A DNA stretch of 64,000 nucleotides from Verrucomicrobia bacterium LP2A (GCA_000526255.1 JAFS01000002.1:248001-312000); one strand, 5' to 3'; positions 19,815-28,998 are shown, counted from the first letter of the stretch. The notes: generated from the sequence alone by a model not told the origin. Translations and numbers: made by a program.

Positions 19815-20210
19815 TCATCCGGCTGCGTCCTTCGTGCGCTGCCCGGTCTCATCGTACCGGCGCCGCGCGTGCTGGATGGCGTCGCGATGCTCCAGCGCCC
19901 ATTCCTCCAAGGCCTGTACCGGCTTGAGGAGGGTTCGGCCGAGGGCGGTCAATTCGTAATCGACGCGCGGGGGGATCGTTGGCTCGACGGTCCGCTTCAC
20001 CAGACCGTCTCGCTCGAGACCCCGCAGGGTCAGCGTAAGCATGCGCTGCGAAATGCCCTCGATCGCCCGTCGAAGCTCGCTGAAGCGTTTCGACCGGTCG
20101 CGCAGGAGAACAACGACCAAAATACTCCATTTATCCCCCACTCGGTTCAGCACCTCGCGCACGGCGGGGCAACTCTCCCCGTGGGGAATGCCCTTGGGAC
20201 TACCTGGCAT
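19815..20210 (-). CDS. HxlR-family winged-helix transcriptional regulator
   Basis: A 131-residue DNA-binding protein of the HxlR/MarR-like group, many of which sense reactive aldehydes or quinones through an N-terminal cysteine. The family pattern is clear: [19 protein letters not shown], then [22 protein letters not shown] (the wing-helix core), then [10 protein letters not shown]. The single cysteine at residue 14 is in the sensing position seen in the family. It is divergent from the RutE-like reductase with 279 bp between the starts, the usual layout for a regulator and its target, so it probably controls that gene and itself. Confidence 0.9.
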   Translation of the reverse strand: MPGSPKGIPHGESCPAVREVLNRVGDKWSILVVVLLRDRSKRFSELRRAIEGISQRMLTLTLRGLERDGLVKRTVEPTIPPRVDYELTALGRTLLKPVQALEEWALEHRDAIQHARRRYDETGQRTKDAAG

Positions 20211-20489
20211 GTCTCAAAAGCTTTCCCCTGCCGCTTGCAAAGCGGGTCTGCCTGCTTTGCTCCCGCTTGCTTTTCGCTCCTTGCCGTCTGTCGACAACCA
20301 GAAAGGGGGAAGAACCGGCGCCCCACCTCGCATGCACGCCCCTAGGCTCGCGCCTCATATACGAAATTTGCCAGACACGCCGGCTAAGTCACATGAATGT
20401 GCCTTCTTGCGCGCGTTTCCTCCCGTTCCTATTCTAAACGCGGTTACAAAAAAGAACGCAACCAGCAACGATTCAAAAGGAGACATCGC

Positions 20490-21107
20490 ATGATCCATAG
20501 CCTGACTACCGCCTCGACGCTCAAGAGAATTTCCAACGAAGCCCTGGATCAACTCTTCCGCAAGGCGCGCACCCATTCGGCCTGGCTTCCGACCCCCGTT
20601 CCCGCCGAAGACCTCCAGGAGATCTACGCTCTGACTCGACTCGGTCCCACGAGCGCGAACGCCTCCCCGGCCCGGTTTGTGTTCCTCACGACACCCGCGG
20701 CCAAGGAGCGGCTGCTGCCGGCGCTAACGCCGGGGAACGTGGAGAAGGCGCGCTGCGCCCCCATTAACGTTATCATCGCCTGGGACGTCGAGTTCTACGA
20801 GAAGCTCCCCAAGCTCTTCCCTCACGCGGACGCGCGTTCGTGGTTCGTCGGGAATCCCGCGCTCGTCGAGGAAACCGCCTTCCGGAACAGCTCTCTTGCC
20901 GGGGCCTATTTCATCCTTGCCGCACGAGCCATGGGCCTGGACTGCGGTCCGATGTCGGGATTTGACGCTCGAAAAGTAAATGCGGAGTTCTTCCCCGATG
21001 GCCGATGGAAGGCAAACTTCCTCTGCAATCTCGGCCACGGAGATTCTCGTGGGCTCTTTCCCCGCAGCCCGCGTCTGGACTTTGAGGAAGCCTGCCTCGT
21101 GCTATGA
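20490..21107 (+). CDS. RutE-like nitroreductase-family NADPH reductase
   Basis: A flavin-dependent reductase very like RutE, which reduces malonic semialdehyde to 3-hydroxypropionate in pyrimidine breakdown. The resemblance runs over the whole length: [76 protein letters not shown] at 20490 follows an AAAAGGAG site and gives 205 residues. The frame is open further upstream, but that part does not match. None of the other rut genes is in the window, so its role may be detoxifying reactive aldehydes or quinones under the divergent HxlR regulator. Confidence 0.85.
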   Translation: MIHSLTTASTLKRISNEALDQLFRKARTHSAWLPTPVPAEDLQEIYALTRLGPTSANASPARFVFLTTPAAKERLLPALTPGNVEKARCAPINVIIAWDVEFYEKLPKLFPHADARSWFVGNPALVEETAFRNSSLAGAYFILAARAMGLDCGPMSGFDARKVNAEFFPDGRWKANFLCNLGHGDSRGLFPRSPRLDFEEACLVL

Positions 21108-21588
21108 GCTCCGGGACCGGAATACTAGGGGGGGCCTCGGATCTGCCCGCGGAAACCGGTTGGCTGGGTCGTTCCAAACACCCGCCTCGCTCATCGCGGC
21201 GGAGAGCCCAAGCGCGATCCCTGGCTCGTGGGTGACCCACCGGGCTGCTCGGGAGAGCTGCCGATCGGCAGCTCAGATGAGCCTGCCGGACGACAAAAGC
21301 TCTCATAAAAAGAGTCCCCGTGCTGCCGTGTGGAAATGAGGCCTTTCGACCACTTTGCATGTAAGTGGGAGCCTTGCCGCGTGCCTCCGTCTTCCAGCAA
21401 AGGCCTGGCGTCGGCTGCGCGAGCAATGCCGGCTCCCGTAATCGAACTTATCGGAGGAAAGGCGCGCATTCCAAGCACGAGCAGCATAGGGAAATTCTTC
21501 GCCTGCTCTCCGCGCAAAACCGCTCCCAGAGTCCGCTCGGTTCCCACTCTTCTCCCGCTTTCGTCAAAGAACCCGCCGGACGCCCGTC
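21108..21588. other. 481-bp gap without a recognisable gene
   Basis: Lies between the RutE-like gene and the 3' end of pheT. Open frames here are long only because the GC content is high; none resembles a known protein. The main visible structure is a 20-bp perfect palindrome at 21255-21274. A T-loop-like string near 21437 does not fold into a tRNA arm. Confidence 0.5.
21255..21274. other. 20-bp perfect palindrome
   Basis: Ten-base arms starting GAGCTGCCGA are joined without a spacer. It could be a terminator-like hairpin for the RutE-like gene (no T-run follows) or a dimeric protein-binding site. It lies about 150 bp after the reductase stop and 315 bp beyond the pheT stop on its downstream side. 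Confidence 0.45.
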
Positions 21589-23889
21589 TCACGTCTCCCG
21601 GAGCGACCAGCCTCGAGATCGCAGGGCGTTCTTGACGGACTCCATCCACCCATTGACCTCTTTGTCCGTTAGCGTGCGATCCGAGGCCCGGAAAGTCAAG
21701 GCGTAGGCGAGCGACTTCTTTCCAGCCGGCAGTCGAGCCCCCGAGGGATCCCGAAACAGATCGAACAACCGCAGCCCTTCCAGGCATGGCGGCCGGTTCG
21801 CCTCGACCAGGCGATGGATTTCGGAATGGGTCACCTCCTCACCGACAACGACGGCGAAGTCCCGCCGAATCGAAGGATAGATCGGCAAGGGCCGGAAGAC
21901 GGTCTTGGCCCATTCCTGCCCAAGCCAGTGCTCGAGATCGTATTCCAAGAGCACGATCTCCGCGTCGACCTCGTGCTTGGCGGCCGTCTCCCGAGGGATG
22001 CTCTCCAGTCGAAGGCGCGCCTCCTTGGGGAAGGAAAAGGACTGCTCCAGAAAATCCGCCAGTCCCTTGACGTCGTAAAAGTCGAGGGTACGCTCTTCGG
22101 TCAACCAATGAGGCTCCCCTGCCTCTCCGGCCGCGAGCACCGCAAGCCGCTCCCGTTCCTCGACCCGTCCCTCACGCCGATGGGCGACCCGGCCGAGCTC
22201 GAAGAGGCGGAGACTCCGATTGCCCTTCGCCCAATTGGCGCCGGCGATCGCGAGCAGGCCGGATCCGAGATCGGAGCGGAGAAAGCGAAACTCGCCGCTC
22301 GCCGGATTCGACAGCTCGACTCCGACCTCTTCCGGCTCGCCTCCGGCAAAGGGCAAGCAGAGGCACTCCTGCCATCCTCGCGCCGCCAGCGCGCTTCGCA
22401 CCGCTTCCCGACGATCCCATCGATGGTCGTCCCGACTCTTCTCCGTCCACCCGACGGAAACCCGAGAAGGCACCTTGGCCAAGCCCCGCATCCGAACGAT
22501 CTCCTCCACCAAGTCGGCTTCGCCTTCCAGATCGGCCCGATGACTGGGGATCTGCCAGAGCCAGCCGGCGTCCTTCTTTTCGACCAGCTCCAGCCCCAGT
22601 CGGTGCAGGATCGTCTCTATCTCGTCGGACGGGGGAAGCCATCCGCACAACCGCTCCACCGTTCGCCTTTGCAGCCAAATCGGCGTTTGCGGGAAGGGCA
22701 GCGTACCGAAAGCCGATGTTCCGACGAGCCTGCCACCCGCCAGTTCCGAGAGCAGGCGGATCGCTCTCTCCCTCGCGAGCCAGACCACACCGGGATCTAC
22801 CCTCCTCTCGAATCGATAGGAGGCCTCGGTCGAAATCGAATGCCGCCGGCCTGCTGCCCGGATCTCGCTCGGACGAAACCAGGCACACTCCAAGAGAACG
22901 CGCGTCGTCTTCTCCGATACGGACGAACGCCTGCCCCCGATGACCCCGGCCAAGGCCTCCGGCCCCTGTCGGCTCGCGATTACCAGGTCTGCGGGACCGA
23001 GAGCGATCTCCTGATTACCCAGGGTAACGAACGGCTCGCCCGGAGCGGCGCGCCGGACGGCGACCTCGCAATCCGGGAAGGCATCCGCATCGAAAACGTG
23101 CAGGGGCTCCCCAAGCTCGAAGAGCACGAAGTTGGTGATGTCGACCGCCACGTTCACGGGCCGAATACCCGAACCACGCAGCCGCTCCTGCAACCACGGC
23201 GGGCTCGGCTTGATCTCGATTCCTTCGAGCAAAGCGGGGGCATACCAGGGTGCCACGTCAGGCGCGCCCAGGACGACCCTCCCCGGGAAGGGATCGAAGG
23301 AGGAAGAAGAATCGGCCTGGGGGAAGGGGAGCAGGCGACCGCAGCCTAAAGCGGCTAGCTCCCGCGCGATCCCCCGATACGAGAGGAGATCGGGTCGATT
23401 GGGAGTCACCTCGACGATCCACTCGATGTCGGTCGGGAGAATCGATCCGACGGGAGTCCCGAGATCGCTCTCGGCGGGGAGCAGCAGGATTCCTTCCGAT
23501 CTCCCCTCCTCCAGCCCCAGCTCCTCCGCCGAGCAGAGCATCCCCTCGGACTCCTCCCCTCGAATCCGTCTCCGCGCGATCTCGAGCCCTCCGGGAAGCA
23601 CGGCTCCGATGAGGGCGAGAGCGACCCGATCCCCCCGGTCGAAGTTGGCTGCGCCACAGACGATGCCGAGCTCCTTATCGCGAATCCGCACGCGAACGAG
23701 CCGAAGCCGGTCGGCACCTGGGTGCGGCCGCCAATCGACGACCTCGGCCGCCACGATCCTCGGGTCTTCTGGTCCTCGTCGCCGCCAGTGCGCGACCTCC
23801 AGGCCGCTCATTGTCAAGCAGTCGACGGCCTCCTCGACCGAAGCCGTGACTTCGCAATATTGGTTCAGCCATTGCCAGGACAGTTTCAT
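21589..23889 (-). CDS. pheT: Phenylalanine-tRNA ligase beta subunit
   Basis: Beta chain of the alpha2-beta2 phenylalanyl-tRNA synthetase. Domain order is normal over 766 residues: a short start MKLSWQWLNQY, an EMAP-like tRNA-binding domain (ADRLRLVRVRI), the B3/B4 editing region, B5 (RRTVERLCG), the synthetase-like fold, and the C-terminal FDX-ACB anticodon-binding domain (YPSIRRDFAVVV). The start is ATG at 23889. The alpha subunit gene pheS is not adjacent; upstream on the same strand is trmB, 18 bp away. Confidence 0.95.
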   Translation of the reverse strand: MKLSWQWLNQYCEVTASVEEAVDCLTMSGLEVAHWRRRGPEDPRIVAAEVVDWRPHPGADRLRLVRVRIRDKELGIVCGAANFDRGDRVALALIGAVLPGGLEIARRRIRGEESEGMLCSAEELGLEEGRSEGILLLPAESDLGTPVGSILPTDIEWIVEVTPNRPDLLSYRGIARELAALGCGRLLPFPQADSSSSFDPFPGRVVLGAPDVAPWYAPALLEGIEIKPSPPWLQERLRGSGIRPVNVAVDITNFVLFELGEPLHVFDADAFPDCEVAVRRAAPGEPFVTLGNQEIALGPADLVIASRQGPEALAGVIGGRRSSVSEKTTRVLLECAWFRPSEIRAAGRRHSISTEASYRFERRVDPGVVWLARERAIRLLSELAGGRLVGTSAFGTLPFPQTPIWLQRRTVERLCGWLPPSDEIETILHRLGLELVEKKDAGWLWQIPSHRADLEGEADLVEEIVRMRGLAKVPSRVSVGWTEKSRDDHRWDRREAVRSALAARGWQECLCLPFAGGEPEEVGVELSNPASGEFRFLRSDLGSGLLAIAGANWAKGNRSLRLFELGRVAHRREGRVEERERLAVLAAGEAGEPHWLTEERTLDFYDVKGLADFLEQSFSFPKEARLRLESIPRETAAKHEVDAEIVLLEYDLEHWLGQEWAKTVFRPLPIYPSIRRDFAVVVGEEVTHSEIHRLVEANRPPCLEGLRLFDLFRDPSGARLPAGKKSLAYALTFRASDRTLTDKEVNGWMESVKNALRSRGWSLRET

Positions 23890-23907
23890 GATCCGTCTCG
23901 CATCTCC

Positions 23908-24534
23908 CTAGTCGCCCCCTTCCGCTTTCTGCCATACGCCTCCATACAGAGGATCTTCCTTGCTCCGAAAGATGGTCTCGAAATGGCTCGTCGGGAACCC
24001 GCGCGGGTCTTCCCTCCGCTCGAATCCGGGAAGAAGGGAGGCGGCGCTCTCGACGACCGCGGCATAGCCAGCATCATCGGTCAGGAAACGGAAGAAGCCA
24101 CCCGGCTCCAACACCCGAAGGATCGCGTCCAGAACGCCAGCCCGCACCGTGCGACGACTCTGGTGGCGTCTCTTGGGCCAGGGATCGGGAAAGAGCACGT
24201 GAATTTCCCGGCAGGAAGCCGGAGCGGAATAGAAGAGCAAGAGATCATCCCATCCGAACCAGAGCGCCTTCAAATTGGGGAGCCGGCGAAGCTCCGCGGC
24301 GCGCTCGATCTGCCGCACCCGTTGCAGCTTCCGTTCGACCGCCAATACGTTCCATTCCGGATGGAGCTCGGCATAGGCGGCAGCAAAGCGGCCGTTTCCG
24401 GCTCCCAGATCGCAGACGATCGGTGCCCGACGTAAAAACACTCCTTCCCAACCTTTCGGTTGAAGGAAGCGTTTCGTCTCGTCCTCTTCCGGCGTCCAGA
24501 GCGCCGGCGACCTCATCTTCAGGGACTCACACAT
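23908..24534 (-). CDS. trmB: tRNA (guanine-N7-)-methyltransferase
   Basis: Methylates N7 of guanosine 46 in the tRNA variable loop using S-adenosylmethionine. The SAM-binding motif is VCDLGAGNGRFAAAYA. The family signature HVLFPDPWPKRRHQSRR and the late PTSHFETIF segment place it firmly in TrmB. Length 208. ATG at 24534 overlaps the end of the dUTPase gene by 8 bp, so the two are translationally coupled, and pheT follows. The cluster therefore links tRNA charging and modification with nucleotide sanitation. Confidence 0.92.
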   Translation of the reverse strand: MCESLKMRSPALWTPEEDETKRFLQPKGWEGVFLRRAPIVCDLGAGNGRFAAAYAELHPEWNVLAVERKLQRVRQIERAAELRRLPNLKALWFGWDDLLLFYSAPASCREIHVLFPDPWPKRRHQSRRTVRAGVLDAILRVLEPGGFFRFLTDDAGYAAVVESAASLLPGFERREDPRGFPTSHFETIFRSKEDPLYGGVWQKAEGGD

Positions 24535-24907
24535 GCCGGCTGTCGTCTGGGTCCTTCTGCCGATAGCCGCTGGCGATCCTCTCCTGGTTGACCTTGTGTT
24601 TCTTCTGGTAGGCGAGGAAGAGGTCGTCCGCGCTCATCCCGAGCACCTGTGCCGCCGAGACCAGGAAGTGAAAGAGGTCGACGAGCTCCACGCGGGCATT
24701 CTGAAAATCGCGCTTCTGGTAACGTGCCCACCACTTCCAGGGCACGCTGTCCGTCAGCTCCGCGATTTCCTGGCTCATGGCTCGGGCATAGTTGAGCAGC
24801 CACCGCTCTCTTCCCTCATCGTCGAGCGAAGCGGTTTCGATTCCGATTTGACGATTGAGGCTCTCCTGCAGGGAAAAAATTGCCTCCAGCTTGTCTCCGT
24901 GATTCAC
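24527..24907 (-). CDS. Dimeric all-alpha dUTPase / MazG-like nucleotide pyrophosphatase
   Basis: Hydrolyses dUTP (or dUDP) to keep uracil out of DNA. The all-alpha fold is shown by two metal-binding motifs: SQEIAELTDSVPWKWW (ExxE type) and ARVELVDLFHFLVSAAQ (ExxD type), followed by the KKHKVNQERIASGY signature of the dimeric dUTPase family. At 126 residues it is on the short side for that family. The start is GTG at 24907. It is separated by 78 bp from the DCC-family gene upstream and overlaps trmB by 8 bp. Confidence 0.8.
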   Translation of the reverse strand: MNHGDKLEAIFSLQESLNRQIGIETASLDDEGRERWLLNYARAMSQEIAELTDSVPWKWWARYQKRDFQNARVELVDLFHFLVSAAQVLGMSADDLFLAYQKKHKVNQERIASGYRQKDPDDSRHV

Positions 24908-24985
24908 GCCAATCTCCCTTCCGTCCCCGCCCTTCCCGAAGCGGAAGAGCAGCAGGCGAAAAGAAAGGAAGCACTCTCCGCTCGT

Positions 24986-25387
24986 TCAATCGAGAAAATA
25001 TCGCTCCTCTTCCTCGTTCGGCCTTCGGCAGGTCGCTTCCTTCCCGAAGAGGCGATAGCGATGAGCCGCCGCGAGATCGTAGAGTCGGTCGAGCCAAGGC
25101 TCGGGGAGGACGCCGAGCAAGGCCGCCAGCCAGCGGAACCGCGGCAGCTGCCACAATACCCGAACGACCGCGCGCCCTCGCAGGAGCACTTCTCGTCTCC
25201 CGTCCTCCTCCCATACGACGACCACGGAATCGGATCCGGCAAACTGGCCCCTCCCCTCGGCTTCCCGACGGAAGCGAGCTCCCTGGAGAGGCGCGAATCG
25301 AAAAACGCGCTCGCGATCATGACGCAACACGAACCAGACAAAACGGTTGCATAGACCGCAGACTCCATCGAAAAAGATGATTCCCAT
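24986..25387 (-). CDS. DCC-family thiol-disulfide oxidoreductase-like protein (DUF393)
   Basis: A small protein of the DCC/DUF393 family, named for its Asp-Cys-Cys-like motif. Here the N-terminal IIFFDGVCGLCN provides DGVCGLC, a CxxC pair in the family position. The rest follows the family pattern (FVWFVLRHDRERVFRFAPLQG, then LWQLPRFRWLAALLGVLP). Redox activity is predicted for the family but not well established. ATG at 25387 gives 133 residues; the open frame extends upstream without similarity. It is divergent from lexA, with 145 bp between the starts. Confidence 0.85.
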   Translation of the reverse strand: MGIIFFDGVCGLCNRFVWFVLRHDRERVFRFAPLQGARFRREAEGRGQFAGSDSVVVVWEEDGRREVLLRGRAVVRVLWQLPRFRWLAALLGVLPEPWLDRLYDLAAAHRYRLFGKEATCRRPNEEEERYFLD

Positions 25388-25532
25388 CTTGGCGTGGATG
25401 GATCCCACCCCCGCACCAATCTGGCCTCCTCCTCCCGCTCGGCCAAGGGGAAAAGGCGATCGGGAGGGGGTTGCGCTCCGTCGCCCCGGGAAAACGTTTG
25501 ACAAGTCTTTTCCGGCCTTCCACTGATGTCTT

Positions 25533-26141
25533 ATGCTCGTGGATAAGGAAGCCTCACGGACGCGCATCCTCCACTTCATCGAGTCGTATCTCCAACGCCA
25601 TCACCGGCCGCCGACAGTTCGAGAAATTCAACACGGATGCGGCTTTCGGAGCCCCCGAGCCGTCTCCTACCAGCTCGAGCGTCTCGAGGCGATGGGCTTG
25701 ATCTCCCGGCAGAAGAACTCCCGAGGAATCCTGTTACGGAAACAGGTGGAAGAGGGATTCCCCATTCCGTTCTTCCCTTCCATTCCGGCCGGGCCACCCA
25801 TCCTCACCCAGGAGTCGAAGGCGGAGACGATGCAGCTGACTCCGGAATCCTTGGGAGTTTCCGACCGCGCCGCCTGCTTCGCGGTTCGCGTGCATGGTTC
25901 GAGCATGATCGGGGCGGGCATACTCGATGGGGATCTGGCGTTGATCGAAAGGAAGCCCGCTCGGGACGGCCAGATCGTCGCGGCGCTTATCGATGGAGAA
26001 TGTACGCTCAAGAGGCTGATTCTTGATCCGACGCACGGCTGCGTGCTGCGTTCGGAGAATCCGTCCTTCGCCGACTTGCACCCCGCACGCGACCTTTCCG
26101 TCCAGGGTGTTTTGGTTGCGATCGTACGCAAAGTTCAGTAG
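25533..26141 (+). CDS. lexA: LexA-type repressor
   Basis: SOS-response repressor that self-cleaves when stimulated by RecA filaments. The N-terminal winged helix-turn-helix (HRPPTVREIQHGCGFRSPRAV) is followed by the Ala-Gly cleavage site in IPAGPP and the S24 peptidase domain. The catalytic serine is in HGSSMIGAGILDGD and the catalytic lysine in DGECTLKRL. Length 202 is typical. A TTGACA at 25498 lies upstream without a well-placed -10 box. I could not identify a LexA box with confidence. The gene is transcribed away from the DCC-family gene. Confidence 0.9.
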   Translation: MLVDKEASRTRILHFIESYLQRHHRPPTVREIQHGCGFRSPRAVSYQLERLEAMGLISRQKNSRGILLRKQVEEGFPIPFFPSIPAGPPILTQESKAETMQLTPESLGVSDRAACFAVRVHGSSMIGAGILDGDLALIERKPARDGQIVAALIDGECTLKRLILDPTHGCVLRSENPSFADLHPARDLSVQGVLVAIVRKVQ

Positions 26142-26319
26142 GGTCGGGCTGGAAGCGATCCGCCATGCTGATGCGCTTTCTTCCTGCGCTTGGGCTTGCC
26201 AGGGAGCCCTCTCCTCCGTTTCCTAATCCGAGCGGTTTGGCTGGACGGCGCGCGCCGGATGGCGTAATTCGCCGGGACGATCGGCCCTATGGGAACTCGA
26301 TCGGGTTTCTTTTTTTCGC

Positions 26320-27072
26320 ATGCACCCTTCTCTGACCATCGTGCTGCCACTCTTCAATGAAGCGGGAATTGCCGCTGCGGTCGCCGCTCGGGTCACGGGC
26401 TTTGCCGAAAACCACCCCGATTATGAGTTCCTCCTGGTCGACGACGGCTCCATTGACGCTACGCCGATCCTTCTCTCCGAGTTCCTTTCGAAGCGGAGGC
26501 TGCCCAACGTCCGACTTCTTCGCTATGCCCGCAATCGCGGGAAAGGGAACGCGATTCTCTTCGGATTCCGACAAGCCCGCGGAGCCTCTTTCTGCTTCAC
26601 CGACGGCGACCTCGCCTATCCGCTCGATGATCTCGACCGGATCGCCGCGGAGCTCCAAACATCCGACGTCGTGATCGGCTCGCGCTCGCCCTGCCGCGCA
26701 TCTCAGGGGGCTCCGAATCTCGTCCGCCGCTTCGTCGGCATCGCCTACAATCGGCTCACCCGTTTTCTCCTGGGTCTTCCCTATGCAGACACCCAAGCCG
26801 GCTTGAAGGGATTCCGTCGGGAGGCGGCCGAACAACTCTTTTCTCTCCTCCATTCCACCGGCTTCTCCTTTGACGTCGAGATCCTTTTCTTGGCAAGGAA
26901 GCTGGGATTCCGAATTCACGAAATACCCGTTCAGCCGGTGAGGGAACACTCCTACAAGACCGGCAAGGTCAAGCTCTTGCGCGACTCCGCGGCGATGCTG
27001 GCGGATCTCTGGAGGATTCGGCTGCGGGATTGGTTGGGGCTTTACCATGAACAGCGCACGCGCACTCCTTAG
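26320..27072 (+). CDS. Family 2 glycosyltransferase (dolichyl/undecaprenyl-phosphate sugar synthase type)
   Basis: Transfers a sugar from a nucleotide donor, most likely to a polyprenyl phosphate carrier at the inner membrane. It shows the GT2 start (LTIVLPLFNEAG), the nucleotide-binding VDDGSIDAT, the metal-binding FTDGDLAYPLDDLDR, and the acceptor-side DTQAGLKGFRREAAEQLF typical of the DPM1/GtrB-like group. Length 250 with no clear membrane segment. It overlaps the deacetylase gene downstream by 26 bp, and a GT87-like membrane protein follows, so the three probably act together on a lipid-linked glycan. Confidence 0.88.
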   Translation: MHPSLTIVLPLFNEAGIAAAVAARVTGFAENHPDYEFLLVDDGSIDATPILLSEFLSKRRLPNVRLLRYARNRGKGNAILFGFRQARGASFCFTDGDLAYPLDDLDRIAAELQTSDVVIGSRSPCRASQGAPNLVRRFVGIAYNRLTRFLLGLPYADTQAGLKGFRREAAEQLFSLLHSTGFSFDVEILFLARKLGFRIHEIPVQPVREHSYKTGKVKLLRDSAAMLADLWRIRLRDWLGLYHEQRTRTP

Positions 27073-27826
27073 CTTCGACCTTGAGGAGTTCGATATCCCC
27101 ATGGAATTCGGGCGGACGCTGCCCGAGCGGGAGCAGATCGAAGTGGCTCTCGTCGGGCTCCACCGATTGACGCCGCTCTTGGCGGATCGAAAGATCGTCT
27201 CCACGTTTTTCTCGACCGCCTTCTTCGCGATGAAGGCCCCGGAAGAGGTTCGAGCGCTGGGACTGACCCAGGAGATCGCCTCCCATGGATTTGCCCACAC
27301 TGGTTTTTCGGCATCCGATCCGGATCGCTCGAAGCGGGTGTTGGAGGAGATCACGGGCAGGCGGGTTTACGGTTATCGAAGCCCGCGCTTCCGCCCCGTG
27401 GCGAACCAGCTCCTGCAGAACGCCGGCTACCTCTATAACTCTTCGGAGAACCCGACCTTCTTGCCGGGGCGCTACTGCCGCTTCTTCGCTCCGCGAAAGG
27501 CTTACCGGAAGGGCGAGCTCCTGCAGATCCCGGTTTCAGTCTCTCCCTGGGTTCGCTTTCCTTTCTTCTGGCTGGCATTCAAGAACACCCCGGCTCCTCT
27601 CTTCCGGGCGGCCGCCGCCTGGACTCTGGCGGAATCGGGCTATCTCCACCTTGTCTTTCACCCTTGGGAGTTCGCCGATCTGGGCGGCTATGGTCTACCC
27701 CGCTGGGTCTCTTCCCCTTGCGGTCGGGAGCTGCTCGACCGGTTCGCTTCGTTCCTCGACTGGCTCGGGGCGAGAGCTCGGTTCACGACCCTCGCGGACT
27801 TTGCCGCCGCCTTCCTTGCGCGATGA
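27047..27826 (+). CDS. Polysaccharide deacetylase (NodB-like fold)
   Basis: Predicted to remove N-acetyl groups from a surface or lipid-linked sugar. The start ALLSFDLEEFD holds the metal-binding aspartate pair of carbohydrate esterase 4, and EIASHGFAHTGFS carries the HxxxH metal ligands. GYRSPRFR is the next conserved motif and LHLVFHPWEF the last. The pattern resembles the deacetylases linked to exopolysaccharide loci. Length 259; ATG at 27047 overlaps the GT2 gene by 26 bp. Its stop overlaps the next start by 4 bp (ATGA), showing tight translational coupling. Confidence 0.85.
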   Translation: MNSARALLSFDLEEFDIPMEFGRTLPEREQIEVALVGLHRLTPLLADRKIVSTFFSTAFFAMKAPEEVRALGLTQEIASHGFAHTGFSASDPDRSKRVLEEITGRRVYGYRSPRFRPVANQLLQNAGYLYNSSENPTFLPGRYCRFFAPRKAYRKGELLQIPVSVSPWVRFPFFWLAFKNTPAPLFRAAAAWTLAESGYLHLVFHPWEFADLGGYGLPRWVSSPCGRELLDRFASFLDWLGARARFTTLADFAAAFLAR

Positions 27827-28998
27827 ATCCAAGCTCCCGGGAAAACCCCCTCACGCGAACCGGAGTCTTCCTCTGGCTCGGCTATCTCGTTCTCCTCTCC
27901 CTGGTCATCGCTCACGCGCCCGAACATGCGGTGACCCCCACCTATGCCGAAGCAAGCCGATCCTGGTGGGCGCACCGGAACCTCTACAACCTGCACAGCG
28001 TACATGGATTTCTCTACCTGCCCCAATCGGCGATCCTCTACACCCCCTTTGCGCTCTTTCCTCCGGTGCCCAGGGAGATCCTCTGGAGAGCCGTGAATCT
28101 CGCCATCGTCGCCAGCGCCCTCGCCCGCCTGGCCCGCTTCCTCCCCCGCCCGACCCGTTCTTTCGTCCTCTTGAGCCTTCTTACGATCCCCGCGTCCCTG
28201 GCCTCCGCCCGCAACGGCCAAACCAACCTGCCCCTGGCGGGTGCCATGATCCACGGCTTCCTCGAAGCCTCGAACACGCGGGTGAATCGGGCCACGATCT
28301 GGCTTCTCCTGGGCCTGGTCTACAAGCCGGTCTCGATCGTCCCCTACCTGTTGGCGGGAGCTCTCTACCCACGCCTCCGCCGGTCGCTGATCCTCGGGAC
28401 TCTTCTCCTTCTGGCACTACCCTGGCTCTTCGGGCCCGCCGGATTCGTCTTCGACCAATATCAGCAGTTCTGGCAGAAGTTTCTCCTCTCCGGCCAGCCC
28501 GACGAGCCAAGCTTCTCGGACCTCTCGGGCCTCCTGCATGCGCTGCGGATTTCCCTCCCCTCTTCCTGGCTCTTCGCCTGCCGCGCGCTCGCGGCGCCGC
28601 TGACGCTCCTGCTCGGCTGGATCGCCCTGCGGCGCGATCCGACCCGTGGGGCGCTCTGGCTCGACGGCTTCGCCGCAGCCTACTTGATGCTCTTCAATCC
28701 AAGGACGGAGGCCAATTCCTATATCCTCCTTGCCCCGGCGACGGCCTTTTTCGCGCTCTGGTCACTCTCGCTCGGCCAGCGCGCGAGCGCGGCGGTCCTG
28801 ATGGGGATGACGCTTGGGTTCGGCTCTTCGAGCTACGGACCCATTCACGGCTGGACCAATCTCTGGTTCCAGCCTCTCCTCGCCCTGCTCTTCTTCGGGT
28901 ACCTTGCCTTTCGCTGCATTCGTCCGATGCCCGCCGCCGATCCGAAGGCAGCACCGTCCTCCTTCGGCATCCGCAGGGACGAGGAGTCCGTTGGCTAA
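27823..28998 (+). CDS. GT87/DUF2029-like integral membrane glycosyltransferase
   Basis: A hydrophobic 391-residue inner-membrane protein with roughly ten predicted transmembrane helices. The early periplasmic loop HRNLYNLHSVHGFLYLPQSA and the AALYPRLRR-like and FNPRTEANSYILL segments resemble polyprenyl-phosphate-mannose-dependent transferases of the GT87/DUF2029 group. It would use the lipid-linked sugar made by the upstream GT2 protein. The start overlaps the deacetylase stop by 4 bp, and its own stop overlaps the convergent protease gene by 4 bp. The exact acceptor cannot be predicted. Confidence 0.75.
   Translation: MNPSSRENPLTRTGVFLWLGYLVLLSLVIAHAPEHAVTPTYAEASRSWWAHRNLYNLHSVHGFLYLPQSAILYTPFALFPPVPREILWRAVNLAIVASALARLARFLPRPTRSFVLLSLLTIPASLASARNGQTNLPLAGAMIHGFLEASNTRVNRATIWLLLGLVYKPVSIVPYLLAGALYPRLRRSLILGTLLLLALPWLFGPAGFVFDQYQQFWQKFLLSGQPDEPSFSDLSGLLHALRISLPSSWLFACRALAAPLTLLLGWIALRRDPTRGALWLDGFAAAYLMLFNPRTEANSYILLAPATAFFALWSLSLGQRASAAVLMGMTLGFGSSSYGPIHGWTNLWFQPLLALLFFGYLAFRCIRPMPAADPKAAPSSFGIRRDEESVG

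Noticed and set aside
21420-21460. A TTCGATT T-loop-like string on the minus strand, possible tRNA or tmRNA end
   Set aside because: The flanking bases do not form the five-base T stem, and no anticodon or acceptor stem could be assembled around it.
25498-25537. TTGACA with a TATGCT as a lexA promoter
   Set aside because: The spacing is about 28 bases and the -10-like box overlaps the ATG, so it is not a plausible sigma-70 promoter.
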